A stretch of DNA of 34,376 nt from Nonomuraea antri (GCF_013283785.1 NZ_JABCPZ010000105.1:1-34376); one strand, 5' to 3'; shown: positions 7,445 to 15,759, numbered from the stretch's first letter. Made by a program: numbers and translations. The notes: generated by a model not told the origin, from the sequence alone.

Positions 7445-9286
7445 TTAGTTCCAGGCGTCCTTGTAGAGCACCTCGGCCTGGGAGCCGCCCGAGGCGGCGG
7501 TGAAGCGGATGTCCTGGCTGCCGCGGCCGAGCACCCAGTCGTCGATCGACACGCTGGAGTCGGTGATCGGCACGTCGACGGTGGGGTTGTCGGGCGGGCC
7601 GGTCTTGGCGGTGCCGAGGTCGGTGTTGACCACGAGCTCCTCACCGGAGGCGACGGTGGTGTTGATCTCCAGGACGCGGTTGGAGGTGAGGTTGGTCATG
7701 CGCGGTGTGGTGGCCGGGCCGGGGATGCGCACGATCGGGTGCGTGCTCGCGTTGCCGGCGTTGGAGATCGGCACGGTGGTGTTGAGGGGGACGGTGACGC
7801 CGGTGGCGTTGACGTTGTAGCGGCGCGGGTCGGCAAGGATCCACTGGAGGACGATCTTGGCGTGGCCGAGCCGGATCAGACGGTCGAGGGGGATGTGCAC
7901 CCGGTCGATCCGCCCGTACGAGACGTATGGGGTGCCCAGGTCGTTGATGACGATCGGCCACTGCTCGGCCGTGTCCAGCAGCGGCGTCGCGTTCTCCAGG
8001 GCGAGCACGGCGGCCTCGACCTCGTCTCGCGGCACGCGCAGGAGCGCCGACCAGGTGAGGACGCGTTCGCGGCCGTACGGCCGGCCGGGAGCGGACCCGT
8101 GCCTGTTCGCCCGGGGCGCGTTCCCGCTGTCCGGGACGTCCTTGCCGCGCCAGCCCTCCAGCGCCTGCCAGCGGTACGGGGTGCCGCGCCCGAGCACGAC
8201 CCCCGGATAGATCTCGATCTGGCCAGCCAGCCCGTCGAGCTGGTCGCCGGGCAGCACCGGCACGGACGCGGTGGCACCGTCCACCGTGACCGCCACCTGA
8301 ACGGCGGGGAGGGTGACGGAGGCGTTGAACACGGCGTCCACGTCCGGCAGGAACACCGTGGCCGCCGCCAGCACACTGCCAGGCTGGGCGGACGCCCCCG
8401 CCGACACGGCCGGTGCGGGAACGGCGGCGGCGAGGTTGACGGTGGCGGGGGTGACAATCTCGGCGGACTCGGTGGTGACGCTCGGACTGGGCACGCTGGC
8501 CGAGGCGGCGACGGTGGCCGGGGTGGTGGAGGCACCCGCCGACACTCCCGGACTGGGCACGCTGACCGAAGCGGTGACGGCGGCCGGGCTGGCACCGGCG
8601 CCGATGGACACAGCCGGTGCGGGAACGGCGGCGGTGGCGTTGACGGTGGCGGGGTTGGCGGTGGCATCGGTGGAGGCGGGCAGGATCTCCAGCGCCACCC
8701 AGTCCCAGTCCGGGGTGCCGCCGCCAGCCGCGTCCAAATTGATGGGCACCGCTTCACCCGACGTGGCGGTGTTGGCCGCCTTGATCAGCGCCATGCCCCA
8801 GGCGCCGATGTCGGCGATCTCCACCGTGGACTCGTCATCGGTCGAGCTGGGGGCGCCGAGGCCGGCGGCTTCGAGCGCGCCAGCGATGCCGCGGCTGCCG
8901 GCCTGGCTGGAGGTGTAGGCGGTGGGGCTGGCGTTGTTGACGGCGCTGGCGCCGGTGCCGGTCTGGCCGATGAACGCCGAGGCGTGCGCGCCGGTGAGCA
9001 CGTAGACCTTGAGTCCGCCGCCGATCAGGTCGGCGCTCGCCGACACGGTGATGTTGGTGAGCGCGGTCGGGTTGGGCGCGGTGTAGATGGCCAGCCCGGT
9101 CGTGTCCGGGTGCACGACCTGGCGGGTCCACGTCCGCGGCGTGACGGTGTTGGACACGGTCACGGCGCCGCTGACGAACGCCGTGAGCACCGCCACCAGC
9201 ACGCTGTTGGCAGGCGGGCTGAACGTCGGGGACGTGATCGGGCTTCCCGTTCCCATCGCCGGGTTCACCGCGAGCGCGATCGCCAT
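7445..9286 (-). CDS. Distal tail (Dit-like) minor tail protein with inserted repeat domain
   Basis: 613 residues. ATG preceded by GAGAGGGGG. The C-terminal ~270 residues (DQLDGLAGQIEIYPGVVLG, LTWSALLRVPRDEVEAAVLALENAT, IVLQWILADPRRYN, IPISNAGNASTHPIVRI) fit a siphovirus distal-tail/minor tail protein that connects the tail tube to the tip. Residues ~25-203 are a separate beta-sandwich-like domain. Residues 208-330 are five imperfect 22-24-residue repeats of the type xPATVxAxAxVPAPAVSxGAS. The extra N-terminal half may be surface-exposed and involved in host binding. Family from fold pattern and position. Confidence 0.72.
   Translation of the reverse strand: MAIALAVNPAMGTGSPITSPTFSPPANSVLVAVLTAFVSGAVTVSNTVTPRTWTRQVVHPDTTGLAIYTAPNPTALTNITVSASADLIGGGLKVYVLTGAHASAFIGQTGTGASAVNNASPTAYTSSQAGSRGIAGALEAAGLGAPSSTDDESTVEIADIGAWGMALIKAANTATSGEAVPINLDAAGGGTPDWDWVALEILPASTDATANPATVNATAAVPAPAVSIGAGASPAAVTASVSVPSPGVSAGASTTPATVAASASVPSPSVTTESAEIVTPATVNLAAAVPAPAVSAGASAQPGSVLAAATVFLPDVDAVFNASVTLPAVQVAVTVDGATASVPVLPGDQLDGLAGQIEIYPGVVLGRGTPYRWQALEGWRGKDVPDSGNAPRANRHGSAPGRPYGRERVLTWSALLRVPRDEVEAAVLALENATPLLDTAEQWPIVINDLGTPYVSYGRIDRVHIPLDRLIRLGHAKIVLQWILADPRRYNVNATGVTVPLNTTVPISNAGNASTHPIVRIPGPATTPRMTNLTSNRVLEINTTVASGEELVVNTDLGTAKTGPPDNPTVDVPITDSSVSIDDWVLGRGSQDIRFTAASGGSQAEVLYKDAWN
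8297..8665 (-). repeat. Five imperfect 66-72-nt tandem repeats within the distal tail gene
   Basis: Encodes residues 208-330. The repeats keep a PATV...VPAPAVS/VPSPxVS core. Near-identical DNA blocks recur, for example CCGGTGCGGGAACGGCGGCG near 8409 and 8611, and GGACTGGGCACGCTG near 8485 and 8553. In-frame length changes would be easy by slippage or recombination. Confidence 0.75.
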
Positions 9287-9304
9287 ACCCGCCCCCTCTC
9301 ATGC

Positions 9305-9325
9305 AAAAGGCCGCCCGTGGGCGGC
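9305..9325 (-). terminator. Terminator-like hairpin between two tail genes
   Basis: On the minus strand, GCCGCCC and GGGCGGC form a perfect 7-bp stem with a 2-nt loop, followed by CTTTTGC. It lies between the gene ending at 9351 and the one starting at 9286, inside the late operon. Confidence 0.6.
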
Positions 9326-9350
9326 GGTTCGACCAGCGGAAGGACTCTGG

Positions 9351-9782
9351 TCAGGGGGTGAAGTCGACCTGGAAAAGGCCGTTTGCGTGCGGTGTCAGCA
9401 GGAACGTGCCATCGCTGGTGTTGTAGGTGGTGCCGAGGTCGATGCCCATGATCAGGTTCAGGCCAGCGAGCGCGGCGGCATACATGTCCACCTTCGCCAC
9501 GCCGGTCAGCGTGCTCGACGGCCAGGAGACCGCGTCCGAGCTGTACTTGAGCACCCCCGAGCCGGGCAGGGACAGGGCGGTGCCGGTGACGACCTTGCCG
9601 CCCGCCGTATACCCGGTGCCCGAGATTTCGTTGGTTGCGCTGTAGACGCTGTTGGCGTTGTAGTCCTGCGTCTTGCTGGAGGTGTAGAGGGCGAACTTGT
9701 GCGTCTCCAGGTCCAGGTCCAGGGCGAGCTGAGTGGTGTCGAGAACGTCCTGGTAGGTGACCACGTACAGTCCACTGGCCAT
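9351..9782 (-). CDS. Minor tail / virion structural protein
   Basis: 143 residues. ATG at 9782, with AAGGGCGGC upstream. The pattern HKFALYTSSKTQDYNANSVYSATNEISGTGYTAGGKVV, followed by LPGSGVLKYSSDAVSWPSSTL and AALAGLNLIMGIDLG, is that of a small beta-rich phage structural protein often found among tail genes. No transmembrane or signal sequence. Position between tape-measure-associated genes and the distal tail protein supports a tail role; the precise function is unknown. Confidence 0.65.
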   Translation of the reverse strand: MASGLYVVTYQDVLDTTQLALDLDLETHKFALYTSSKTQDYNANSVYSATNEISGTGYTAGGKVVTGTALSLPGSGVLKYSSDAVSWPSSTLTGVAKVDMYAAALAGLNLIMGIDLGTTYNTSDGTFLLTPHANGLFQVDFTP

Positions 9783-9783
9783 G

Positions 9784-10296
9784 TCACTTGCCGCCCTTCT
9801 GCGCGCGAGCGCGCACCGTCGCGGTGGGCAACTCGACCTCGGTCACCGAGGGCGTCTCGACGATGACGGGCGGGCCGGCGGCGGCGAACAGCTCCCGCAG
9901 GGGCACAGCCTCACCCTCCAGCGCCTCCAGCTCCTGCCGCATCCCGTCCGCCCGCTCCTGCAGTTCGGCCCGCAGCTCAACGTCTTCGCGGCCGTCCGGG
10001 TCGAGGATGCGGCCGGCCAGCCGCTCCACCAGGGCGGGGAGCTGCTGGCGCAGCTTGGCGATCCTGGCCTCGCGACGCAGCCATGTCCGCGTCTCGTTGG
10101 CGTCGTGCGCCGCCTTGCGCTTGCGCTCCTTCGCCGCCTCGATGACGGCCTGGTCGCCGCCGTCGAGCGCGTCCCGATACGCCCGCTTGGCGTCGGCCAG
10201 CTCGCGCTGGATCGGCTCCAGCGCGCGGGCCATGGCGAGCTGCGCCTCCAGCTCGGCCACGCTCGGCTGCGCTGCGGGCAGCCCGAGTCCGTTCAT
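9784..10296 (-). CDS. Coiled-coil hypothetical protein in the tail region
   Basis: 170 residues. The ATG at 10296 overlaps the upstream stop codon (ATGA) and has CGGAGGAACG upstream. The sequence is highly helical and charged, with long predicted coiled coils (VAELEAQLAMARALEPIQRE; EERKRKAAHD-type stretch; LRAELQERADGMRQELEALE). It ends in a basic tail rich in Lys. No family recognised. It may be a minor virion component or a tail-assembly factor. Confidence 0.6.
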   Translation of the reverse strand: MNGLGLPAAQPSVAELEAQLAMARALEPIQRELADAKRAYRDALDGGDQAVIEAAKERKRKAAHDANETRTWLRREARIAKLRQQLPALVERLAGRILDPDGREDVELRAELQERADGMRQELEALEGEAVPLRELFAAAGPPVIVETPSVTEVELPTATVRARAQKGGK

Positions 10297-10559
10297 CGTT
10301 CCTCCGTTGCGATGGGCCGCCACTGCACCCGCAGATGCGGCAGGAAAACCTCGACGTCCTGGGCCTCGCCCTCACGCCCGACCCGGCGGCGCCGGATGAT
10401 GCTGCCGAGCTGATCCGTGCGCTCCTGCACGAGCCGTCCAGCGCCATCGCGGTACTCGCGCACCTGGTCGCGGGTGGCGTGCGTGCGGCCGCCCCGGATG
10501 TGCTGGGCCGACCTGAGCCGCGCCAGGTCGGCCGGGCTGTATCCCTGAAGTCCGGGCAT
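10293..10559 (-). CDS. Small basic hypothetical protein after the tape measure
   Basis: 88 residues. The ATG has a strong AAGGAGGTGG upstream. Rich in Arg and polar residues (LARLRSAQHIRGGRTHATRD; LGSIIRRRRVGREGEAQDVE), with an ending FLPHLRVQWRPIATEER typical of a short beta strand. It lies between tape measure and a coiled-coil protein and is coupled to the latter. No named family; likely a small tail-tip or assembly component. Confidence 0.5.
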   Translation of the reverse strand: MPGLQGYSPADLARLRSAQHIRGGRTHATRDQVREYRDGAGRLVQERTDQLGSIIRRRRVGREGEAQDVEVFLPHLRVQWRPIATEER

Positions 10560-10591
10560 GGCCGGACCACCTCCTTGCTGTCGATGAGGGG

Positions 10592-13558
10592 TTATGCCTG
10601 GACGGCGACCTGGAAGCCCGCCTCGCGGGCGTACTTGGTCATGTCGAGGTCCTCGCGGATCGTGCTCCCGCGCTGGTCGACATTGACCACGATCCCGGCC
10701 GCAGCCGGGGCCTGCTGGCCAGGCTGCTGCGCCTGGTACGGGACGCCTTGCAGGCCCAGCCCGGCCACCGCCGAGGTTCGGCCGATAGTGCCGGGTGCTG
10801 TTCCGATGCTGCCCATGCCGCCGCCGGTGACGGCTGCCTGTGCTCCCTGGATTGCGCCGCGGACGAGGCCGGTCGCGCTGTCCATGACCGCGCTGGCCAT
10901 GGACTGCATGCCGACGACGAGGCCGGCCATGGTCTGGGTGCCGATGTCGGCCATGACCTGCGACGGGCTCTTGATTTTCAATTCCTTTTTGATCGCCCGC
11001 ACCAAGGCGTCAACAATCTTCTTCATTTCCTTGTCGAGCTTGGCGAGCGATTCCGTCAAGCCCTTCAAATATCCTTCACCGGCCTTTTTCCCGGTGTCGT
11101 ACATGGCGTCCGCGCCGTTCTTTCCGAGCTGCGTGGACATTTTGTCAATCATCTTTTGGGCTTTGTTGATGGCCTTGATTTCCGAGCCATCCGCGCCCAC
11201 CAGCATCTCAGCGAATGAGCCGCCCTTTTCAACCCCGGCATCAATAATCTGTTGCAGGGTCGTCTTGTTCAGGCCGCGCTCAGCAAGCGACTTGATGTTG
11301 TTGGCGAAATCCTTGATCGACTGTGCCCGGTTTTGCAATGCCCCCGAGAAGTCGCCAGAGTTGATCTCGTCCTCGGACATGCCCGTGATGTCCGCCCACT
11401 CGCGGGCATCGCCCGCGACCTTCTTGGCGTACTCCTTTGCGTTCGCGAGCCTTTCCACCAGCTCGTCGCGCTTTTCCGCGAGCGCCTTCAGCGAGTCGTT
11501 GCCCCTACTAATAAAGGCAATCAGGCCGTCAGCGACGTCAGGCTCGGACTCGAAAGCTTCCTTGATCTTGTCCACCATCTGCTCGACGGCCTCGACGGCG
11601 GTGCTTTCTTCGGCCCGAATACCCTGGACCAGGCCCTGGACGGTCCACTTGCCGAGCTGCTCGAACTCGCGGCTCGGCGAGTGCGAGTCGGTTTCCTTCT
11701 TGAACGCGTCGATCACTGATCGGCCGAGGCTCTTGGCCGCCGCCATGGCGTCACCGAGCAGGCTCTTGATTCCTGCGATCAAGCCTGAACCGACGTCCTG
11801 ACCTGCCTTTTTGGCGTCGCCCTTCAGGTTGTCGAGCTTGGTCGAGACCTTGCCTACCTCGCGCTGCGCCTGGGCAGTGTCGGCCTTGACGTCGATATTC
11901 TTGTTATTCGGGATGGTGGTGATCGTCTTCCCGAATTCGTCGGTGATCTTGATGCCCTTTTTGGTCTCATCGACCGTGTAACCCAAACTCTGAGCCAACC
12001 CGATCAGCGCCTGCCCGCCCTCAGCCGACTCGCCGGCCAACTTGGTCAGCATCGCCGCGTTGTCCTCGAACGCCTTCGTTGAGGCGGTCGTCGCGCCGGT
12101 GCTTTCCTTCTCCGCTTCGGCCTTAGTCGCGAGCGCGCCGAGCAGATCCTCCAGCGCCATCTTCCGCTCAAGCAGAGAGGGCTTACCCTCCTCCAATTGC
12201 TTCCGGACTTCCTTCAACGCCTTGGAAAAGTTATTCGAGGCGGAAAGGGCGTTCTGGGCCGGGTTGAAGAATCGCGCCAGTTCGTCGGAAAGGGATTTAA
12301 CCTTATCCTGCGTTTCGTCGGCCTGCTGCATCGCGTCCCGCAGGCCCTTGGTCAGACCTCCGAGGGCGGTCGGGAGCTGTTCGGCCTGATCCTCCAAAAC
12401 CTGCTGGGCCGTAACCACGCCCATCGCTTCGAGCGCATAATCAGCGAGGTTAGTCGGATTGATCGGCACCGTCAGGATGGCATGAATGAGATCGGCATGC
12501 TGCAGAATTTCTGCGAGCACCGAAATGAACGCTGTCGCATCCTCGATCAGATTCGCCAGCATTTGCGGATCGTCGTTCATCATTTCGGTGAACGTGTCGA
12601 TCGTTTCCTGAATATTGAGCATGATCGCGGGCATGCGATCACCGAGCGCCGACAGGACGCTGCCGAAAGCGTCGCCGAGCTGTTCCAGCGACGGACCCAA
12701 GGTGGCCAGCCCAGCGCCCGCCTGTGACACGAAATGATCTACATCGGGCACGAGATCCCGGAAGACGCGCGCCAGGCTCGGCTGCAACTGCCGAAAAGCG
12801 CGTTCGACCACGTCGGCGGCCCGGAGCGCGCTGCCCTCCAGCGGCTGAGCGGCGTCGTCCAGTCCGTCGCCGATCTGGTCGCCGAGGAGCTTCCACCTGC
12901 GCTGCACGGTGTCGGCGCCGAGCGCCGCCTTGATGCCGACCGAGAGCAGGGCGGCGCCGAGTAGCGTCCCTACGCCCGCTGCGGCGATCTTGGCTGCGAC
13001 GGGCAGCAGCTCGATGGCGGCGGCGATCTTGACGACGGCCATCGGCCCGGTCTCGCCGATCGAGGAGAAAGCGCTGTTGAACACCTTGCCGAGGAGGCCG
13101 GCCGACTTTTCCGCGCCCGCGGTGACCCCGTCGAACATGGCCGACGACGCGGACACGAACTTGCCGCTCTCGTCGTGCCACTTGCCGTTGGCGTCCTGCC
13201 AGAACCGGGTGGCGGTCTGCTCGCCGGCCTCGCCCGCAGCGGCTTCCAGCAGCCCGAGAGCTGCCAGGGCCTCGGTGATCTCGGCGTCGATCTCCAGCGT
13301 CGTCTTCTTGTCGAGCCGGTCGATGGCCTCCTCGATGCGCTTGAGCTCGGCGACGGCCTCGGTGGAGTCGGTGCCGTCGTCGATCGCGCGCTCGATCTGC
13401 GCCATGCTGCGCGTGACGGTCGACTCCATTTGAGCGGTCTTGGCCGTCGTGGTCGACTGGAGCTTCTCCAGCGCCTTCCCGGCCCGGTCCAGCTCGCTTG
13501 TGAACCCCTCGTCTTCGAGGTCGATGAAGCCGACAAGTTCGCCCACGGTGAGCGCCAC
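10592..13558 (-). CDS. Tape measure protein
   Basis: 988 residues, by far the longest gene. GTG at 13558 is preceded by GAGAGGTGG. It sets siphovirus tail length and is threaded through the tail tube. The N-terminus (residues 1-120) is coiled coil. A long hydrophobic segment lies at about 174-215 (VVKIAAAIELLPVAAKIAAA, then TLLGAALLSVGIK). Long helical, Lys/Glu/Ala-rich stretches follow, then a Gly/Ala/Gln-rich C-terminus. By the usual ~0.15 nm per residue this predicts a tail of roughly 150 nm. The part encoded at about 10970-12600 looks distinctly less GC-rich and richer in Lys, Asn and Ile than the ends, which suggests mosaic origin. No peptidase or lysozyme motif seen. Confidence 0.88.
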   Translation of the reverse strand: MALTVGELVGFIDLEDEGFTSELDRAGKALEKLQSTTTAKTAQMESTVTRSMAQIERAIDDGTDSTEAVAELKRIEEAIDRLDKKTTLEIDAEITEALAALGLLEAAAGEAGEQTATRFWQDANGKWHDESGKFVSASSAMFDGVTAGAEKSAGLLGKVFNSAFSSIGETGPMAVVKIAAAIELLPVAAKIAAAGVGTLLGAALLSVGIKAALGADTVQRRWKLLGDQIGDGLDDAAQPLEGSALRAADVVERAFRQLQPSLARVFRDLVPDVDHFVSQAGAGLATLGPSLEQLGDAFGSVLSALGDRMPAIMLNIQETIDTFTEMMNDDPQMLANLIEDATAFISVLAEILQHADLIHAILTVPINPTNLADYALEAMGVVTAQQVLEDQAEQLPTALGGLTKGLRDAMQQADETQDKVKSLSDELARFFNPAQNALSASNNFSKALKEVRKQLEEGKPSLLERKMALEDLLGALATKAEAEKESTGATTASTKAFEDNAAMLTKLAGESAEGGQALIGLAQSLGYTVDETKKGIKITDEFGKTITTIPNNKNIDVKADTAQAQREVGKVSTKLDNLKGDAKKAGQDVGSGLIAGIKSLLGDAMAAAKSLGRSVIDAFKKETDSHSPSREFEQLGKWTVQGLVQGIRAEESTAVEAVEQMVDKIKEAFESEPDVADGLIAFISRGNDSLKALAEKRDELVERLANAKEYAKKVAGDAREWADITGMSEDEINSGDFSGALQNRAQSIKDFANNIKSLAERGLNKTTLQQIIDAGVEKGGSFAEMLVGADGSEIKAINKAQKMIDKMSTQLGKNGADAMYDTGKKAGEGYLKGLTESLAKLDKEMKKIVDALVRAIKKELKIKSPSQVMADIGTQTMAGLVVGMQSMASAVMDSATGLVRGAIQGAQAAVTGGGMGSIGTAPGTIGRTSAVAGLGLQGVPYQAQQPGQQAPAAAGIVVNVDQRGSTIREDLDMTKYAREAGFQVAVQA

Positions 13559-13587
13559 GAGAGATCACCACCTCTCGCATGCGCAGG

Positions 13588-14228
13588 TCAGAGAGTGCCG
13601 ATGTACGCCTCGGCGTGCTCGCCGGTCAGCTCGATCGGCTCGTTCGCGGTGATGCGGTGATAGACCGACTCAGGCGGCAGGAAGGCGAGCCGGACCCAGA
13701 ACTGACGCCAGGTCAGCGCCGCGATGCCCTGCGGGAGGAGCCCGTACTCGCGGTGGAAGTCCGCCTCGATCGCGCCCCAGTACTTCCGGATGCGGCGTTC
13801 CTCTGGGGTGAGTCTTTTCCCTCGTCCTCGGCGTCGTCGGCGTCATCCGACTCGGCGGCCATGACGCTGTCGTACGCTTCGCGGAAAGTGATCGGCTTGC
13901 CCTTGCCATGGGACAGGCCCCAGGCCAGGACCACCTTGAATTCCTTGCCGCCCATCCCGTTGGACACCCAGGCGTCGAGCACGTCGGTGCCGAACAGGTT
14001 GGCGAGCAGCGCCGCGAAATCCTGCTCGCTGTCGCTGTTCTTCAGCTTCTTGGCCTTGAACTCGAACGACAGCGGGAGGTCCTGCGGAACCCGCACGGTG
14101 ACGCCGCGGATCACCTCGGTCGGCTGCTGGCCGCGCTCGGCCGCCTCGGCGCGGAGGGTCTCGTCCCAGAACGCGTCCCAGGACTCGAACTCAGGCCGGT
14201 CCTCGGCCTCGAAGTCGACGTCGCTCAT
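13588..14228 (-). CDS. Tail assembly chaperone, long form made by -1 frameshift (GT-like)
   Basis: The upstream frame starts at ATG 14228. At the slippery heptamer in codons 136-138 ribosomes can shift to -1 and continue for 75 residues to the stop at 13588-13590, giving a 213-residue fusion. The added domain (TPEERRIRKYWGAIEADFHR ... ALTWRQFWVRLAFLPPESVY ... ELTGEHAEAYIGTL) is the classic second chaperone domain, which follows the first in nearly all siphoviruses just before the tape measure. The fusion chaperones tape measure folding and tail tube assembly. The downstream part has no good start codon of its own, which supports frameshifting. Confidence 0.82.
13713..14228 (-). CDS. Tail assembly chaperone, short form (G-like)
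   Basis: 171 residues in the zero frame. ATG at 14228 overlaps the tail tube stop codon (TGATG). The N-terminal region is acidic, then RGVTVRVPQDLPLSFEFKAK and a helical core (EQDFAALLANLFG ... WVSNGMGGKEFKVVLAWGLS) typical of G-type chaperones. Beyond the slippery site (about residue 138) the zero-frame tail is low-complexity Ser/Thr/Arg/Ala, as expected of a non-conserved extension. It acts with the frameshifted form. Confidence 0.85.
   Translation of the reverse strand: MSDVDFEAEDRPEFESWDAFWDETLRAEAAERGQQPTEVIRGVTVRVPQDLPLSFEFKAKKLKNSDSEQDFAALLANLFGTDVLDAWVSNGMGGKEFKVVLAWGLSHGKGKPITFREAYDSVMAAESDDADDAEDEGKDSPQRNAASGSTGARSRRTSTASTGSSRRASRR
13815..13821 (-). promoter_or_regulatory. Programmed -1 frameshift slippery site GGGAAAA
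   Basis: On the minus strand the zero-frame codons read GAG GGA AAA GAC, giving the canonical X XXY YYZ arrangement with G GGA AAA. After slippage the frame continues AGA CTC ACC into the second chaperone domain. Same place and logic as lambda G/GT. Confidence 0.85.
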
Positions 14229-14686
14229 CAGGCAACCGCCGCCGTGGTCGTCGGCCCCGACTTGGTGATCGTGGCACCCCACGACACCTTGTCGTTGTTG
14301 CCGCCGCCCTGCTCACCCAGAGAGAACGTGCAGGTCCAGATGCGCCACTCGGTAGCCGTCGGGTACCGGAACCGCACCCGGCCGAGCGATTCGAAGCCCA
14401 CCTTGTCTTCGCCGGCCATCGCCTCCACCCGGGCACGACCGACCGGCAGCGCCCCAGTGACGGAGTCCTGCAACGCCTGGCCCTCCAGCTCCAGGCTGGC
14501 GCCGCGCTGCATGATCTCCGACTCGGCCACGCCCTCGCTGTCGAAGTCCGTGGTGTCGACGGTCTCCTCACCCTCGCTGGGGTTGACCGTGACCGAGGTC
14601 AGCCGCTCTACCGGCAGCCACGTGTCTGGGGTGGCGTCCTCGACCTCGAAAATGATGTCGCGCGCGTTGATGCGCCGCTGAGCCAT
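14228..14686 (-). CDS. Major tail tube protein
   Basis: 152 residues. ATG at 14686 has GAGGAGG 6 nt upstream. The fold pattern RRINARDIIFEVED ... WLPVERLTSVTVNPSEGEE, then TTDFDSEGVAESEIMQRGASLELEGQ and a later TATEWRIWTCTFSLGE, matches actinophage tail tube proteins. These polymerise as hexameric rings around the tape measure. The position, after the tail terminator and before the assembly chaperones, fits. Expected to be one of the most abundant virion proteins. Confidence 0.8.
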   Translation of the reverse strand: MAQRRINARDIIFEVEDATPDTWLPVERLTSVTVNPSEGEETVDTTDFDSEGVAESEIMQRGASLELEGQALQDSVTGALPVGRARVEAMAGEDKVGFESLGRVRFRYPTATEWRIWTCTFSLGEQGGGNNDKVSWGATITKSGPTTTAAVA

Positions 14687-14696
14687 AGTCGCCTCC

Positions 14697-15125
14697 TCAG
14701 GGGCGATTGGGCGTGGGCCGGTCAAGGTCCACGCGGAAGTTCACGGTGTACTCGTGGCGGTCGTTGGCATCCGGCCCGATGTAGACAGGGCCCGCCTGCA
14801 CGCCGACCGCGAGTTGCAGCCACGTCCCACCCGGCGTCAGCTCCCGAGCGCCGAGCCCGTGCACGGCGTCGTAGACGTCCTGGGCGAGCTGCTCGGCAAC
14901 TCCGGCGTCCGTCGAAGTGCCGCGCACGCGCACCTGGATGCGGGGCTCGGACCACGGGTTGCGGCTGTCGGATTCGTCGCCGCCGTACAGCGCGGCGGCG
15001 ATGGCCACGTCCGGCTCAGGTGGCAGCACGGTGTGGAAGATGGTGCCGCCCAGCCCGCCGTCCACCTGGTAGGTGCCAAGTCCGAGCTCATCGAGCAGGG
15101 AGCACCACTCGTCGAGGAGCGTCAC
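14697..15125 (-). CDS. Tail terminator / tail completion-like protein
   Basis: 142 residues. I choose GTG at 15125, which has AGGAGGT close upstream; the ATG at 15140 sits in the terminator T-tract without a ribosome-binding site. The pattern LLDEWCSLLDELGLGTYQVD ... GTIFHTVLPPEPDVAIAAALYGG, then RIQVRVRGTSTDAGVAEQLA and YTVNFRVDLDRP, is that of minor capsid/tail terminator proteins that close the tail tube at the head-proximal end. It lies between the connector genes and the tube gene. Confidence 0.7.
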   Translation of the reverse strand: MTLLDEWCSLLDELGLGTYQVDGGLGGTIFHTVLPPEPDVAIAAALYGGDESDSRNPWSEPRIQVRVRGTSTDAGVAEQLAQDVYDAVHGLGARELTPGGTWLQLAVGVQAGPVYIGPDANDRHEYTVNFRVDLDRPTPNRP

Positions 15126-15141
15126 CGCACCTCCTGGCATG

Positions 15142-15170
15142 AAAAAGCCCCGGCCGATCAGCCGGGGCTT
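15142..15170 (-). terminator. Rho-independent terminator after the HNH gene
   Basis: On the minus strand, AAGCCCCGGC and GCCGGGGCTT form a perfect 10-bp stem with a 6-nt loop, ending in TTTTT. It lies between the HNH stop and the tail terminator gene, in the middle of the late operon, probably brought in with or shaped by the HNH insertion. Confidence 0.8.
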
Positions 15171-15180
15171 GTCAAGGGAC

Positions 15181-15759
15181 TCAGACTAGGGCGAGTTCTT
15201 CGAGAAGCTTCGCGCCCTTCCTGAGGTTGCATTTCGCGTGGGCGGGCCTGATATTCGTCAAGCTGTGCGGTCCGCCCTTGATAAGCGGGATTACGTGGTC
15301 AAAGTGCAAGTCGTCTAGGCCATCGATCGGGTAGCCGCAGATGTGGCAGACCCAGCCATCACGCTCAAGGATCTTGGAGTAGTCGACCTTGTCTCCGGAG
15401 CGTCTCCGCCGCTGATTCGCACGGTTGAGCAGAGCCCACTTCTCTGGGTTGGCCTCTCGCCAGCGGCGATGGCTTCCCGGGTTCCGCTTACGCCACTCAG
15501 CAACGCGGTTACGGTCCCCCTCAGGATCCGCCGCGTACAACTCCCGTTTGTGTGTGGCGAGAGCATCGCGATTCGCAGCATGCCACGCAATCCAACGCTG
15601 ACGCTCGTGCTCGATATTGCGTTCCCGCCACGCTTTGAAGTTGGCGCGTTCGCGTTCACCGTTGCGCACGTAGTAGTCGCGGCGGTAGCAGGGCTTGCAC
15701 ATACCTTTGGAGTAGTGCGGCTTGTTGCACCCTCCGAGCGTGCAGGTACGCTCAGTCAT
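15181..15759 (-). CDS. Free-standing HNH homing endonuclease
   Basis: 192 residues. ATG at 15759 has GGAGGGG 6 nt upstream; the frame opens further but without a start context. An N-terminal zinc-binding module has C6, C11, C21 and C24 (CTLGGC ... GMCKPC), as in many phage-borne HNH proteins. A basic helical middle (45-120, many Arg/Trp) probably contacts DNA. The C-terminal HNH domain carries C138/C141 (CHICG), D154-H155 (HFDHVIPL), N169, H174 and C177, then CNLRKG. Product: a site-specific nicking or cleaving homing enzyme. It interrupts the otherwise compact connector-tail order, is visibly less GC-rich than its neighbours and is flanked by its own terminator, all signs of a mobile gene. 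Confidence 0.88.
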   Translation of the reverse strand: MTERTCTLGGCNKPHYSKGMCKPCYRRDYYVRNGERERANFKAWRERNIEHERQRWIAWHAANRDALATHKRELYAADPEGDRNRVAEWRKRNPGSHRRWREANPEKWALLNRANQRRRRSGDKVDYSKILERDGWVCHICGYPIDGLDDLHFDHVIPLIKGGPHSLTNIRPAHAKCNLRKGAKLLEELALV

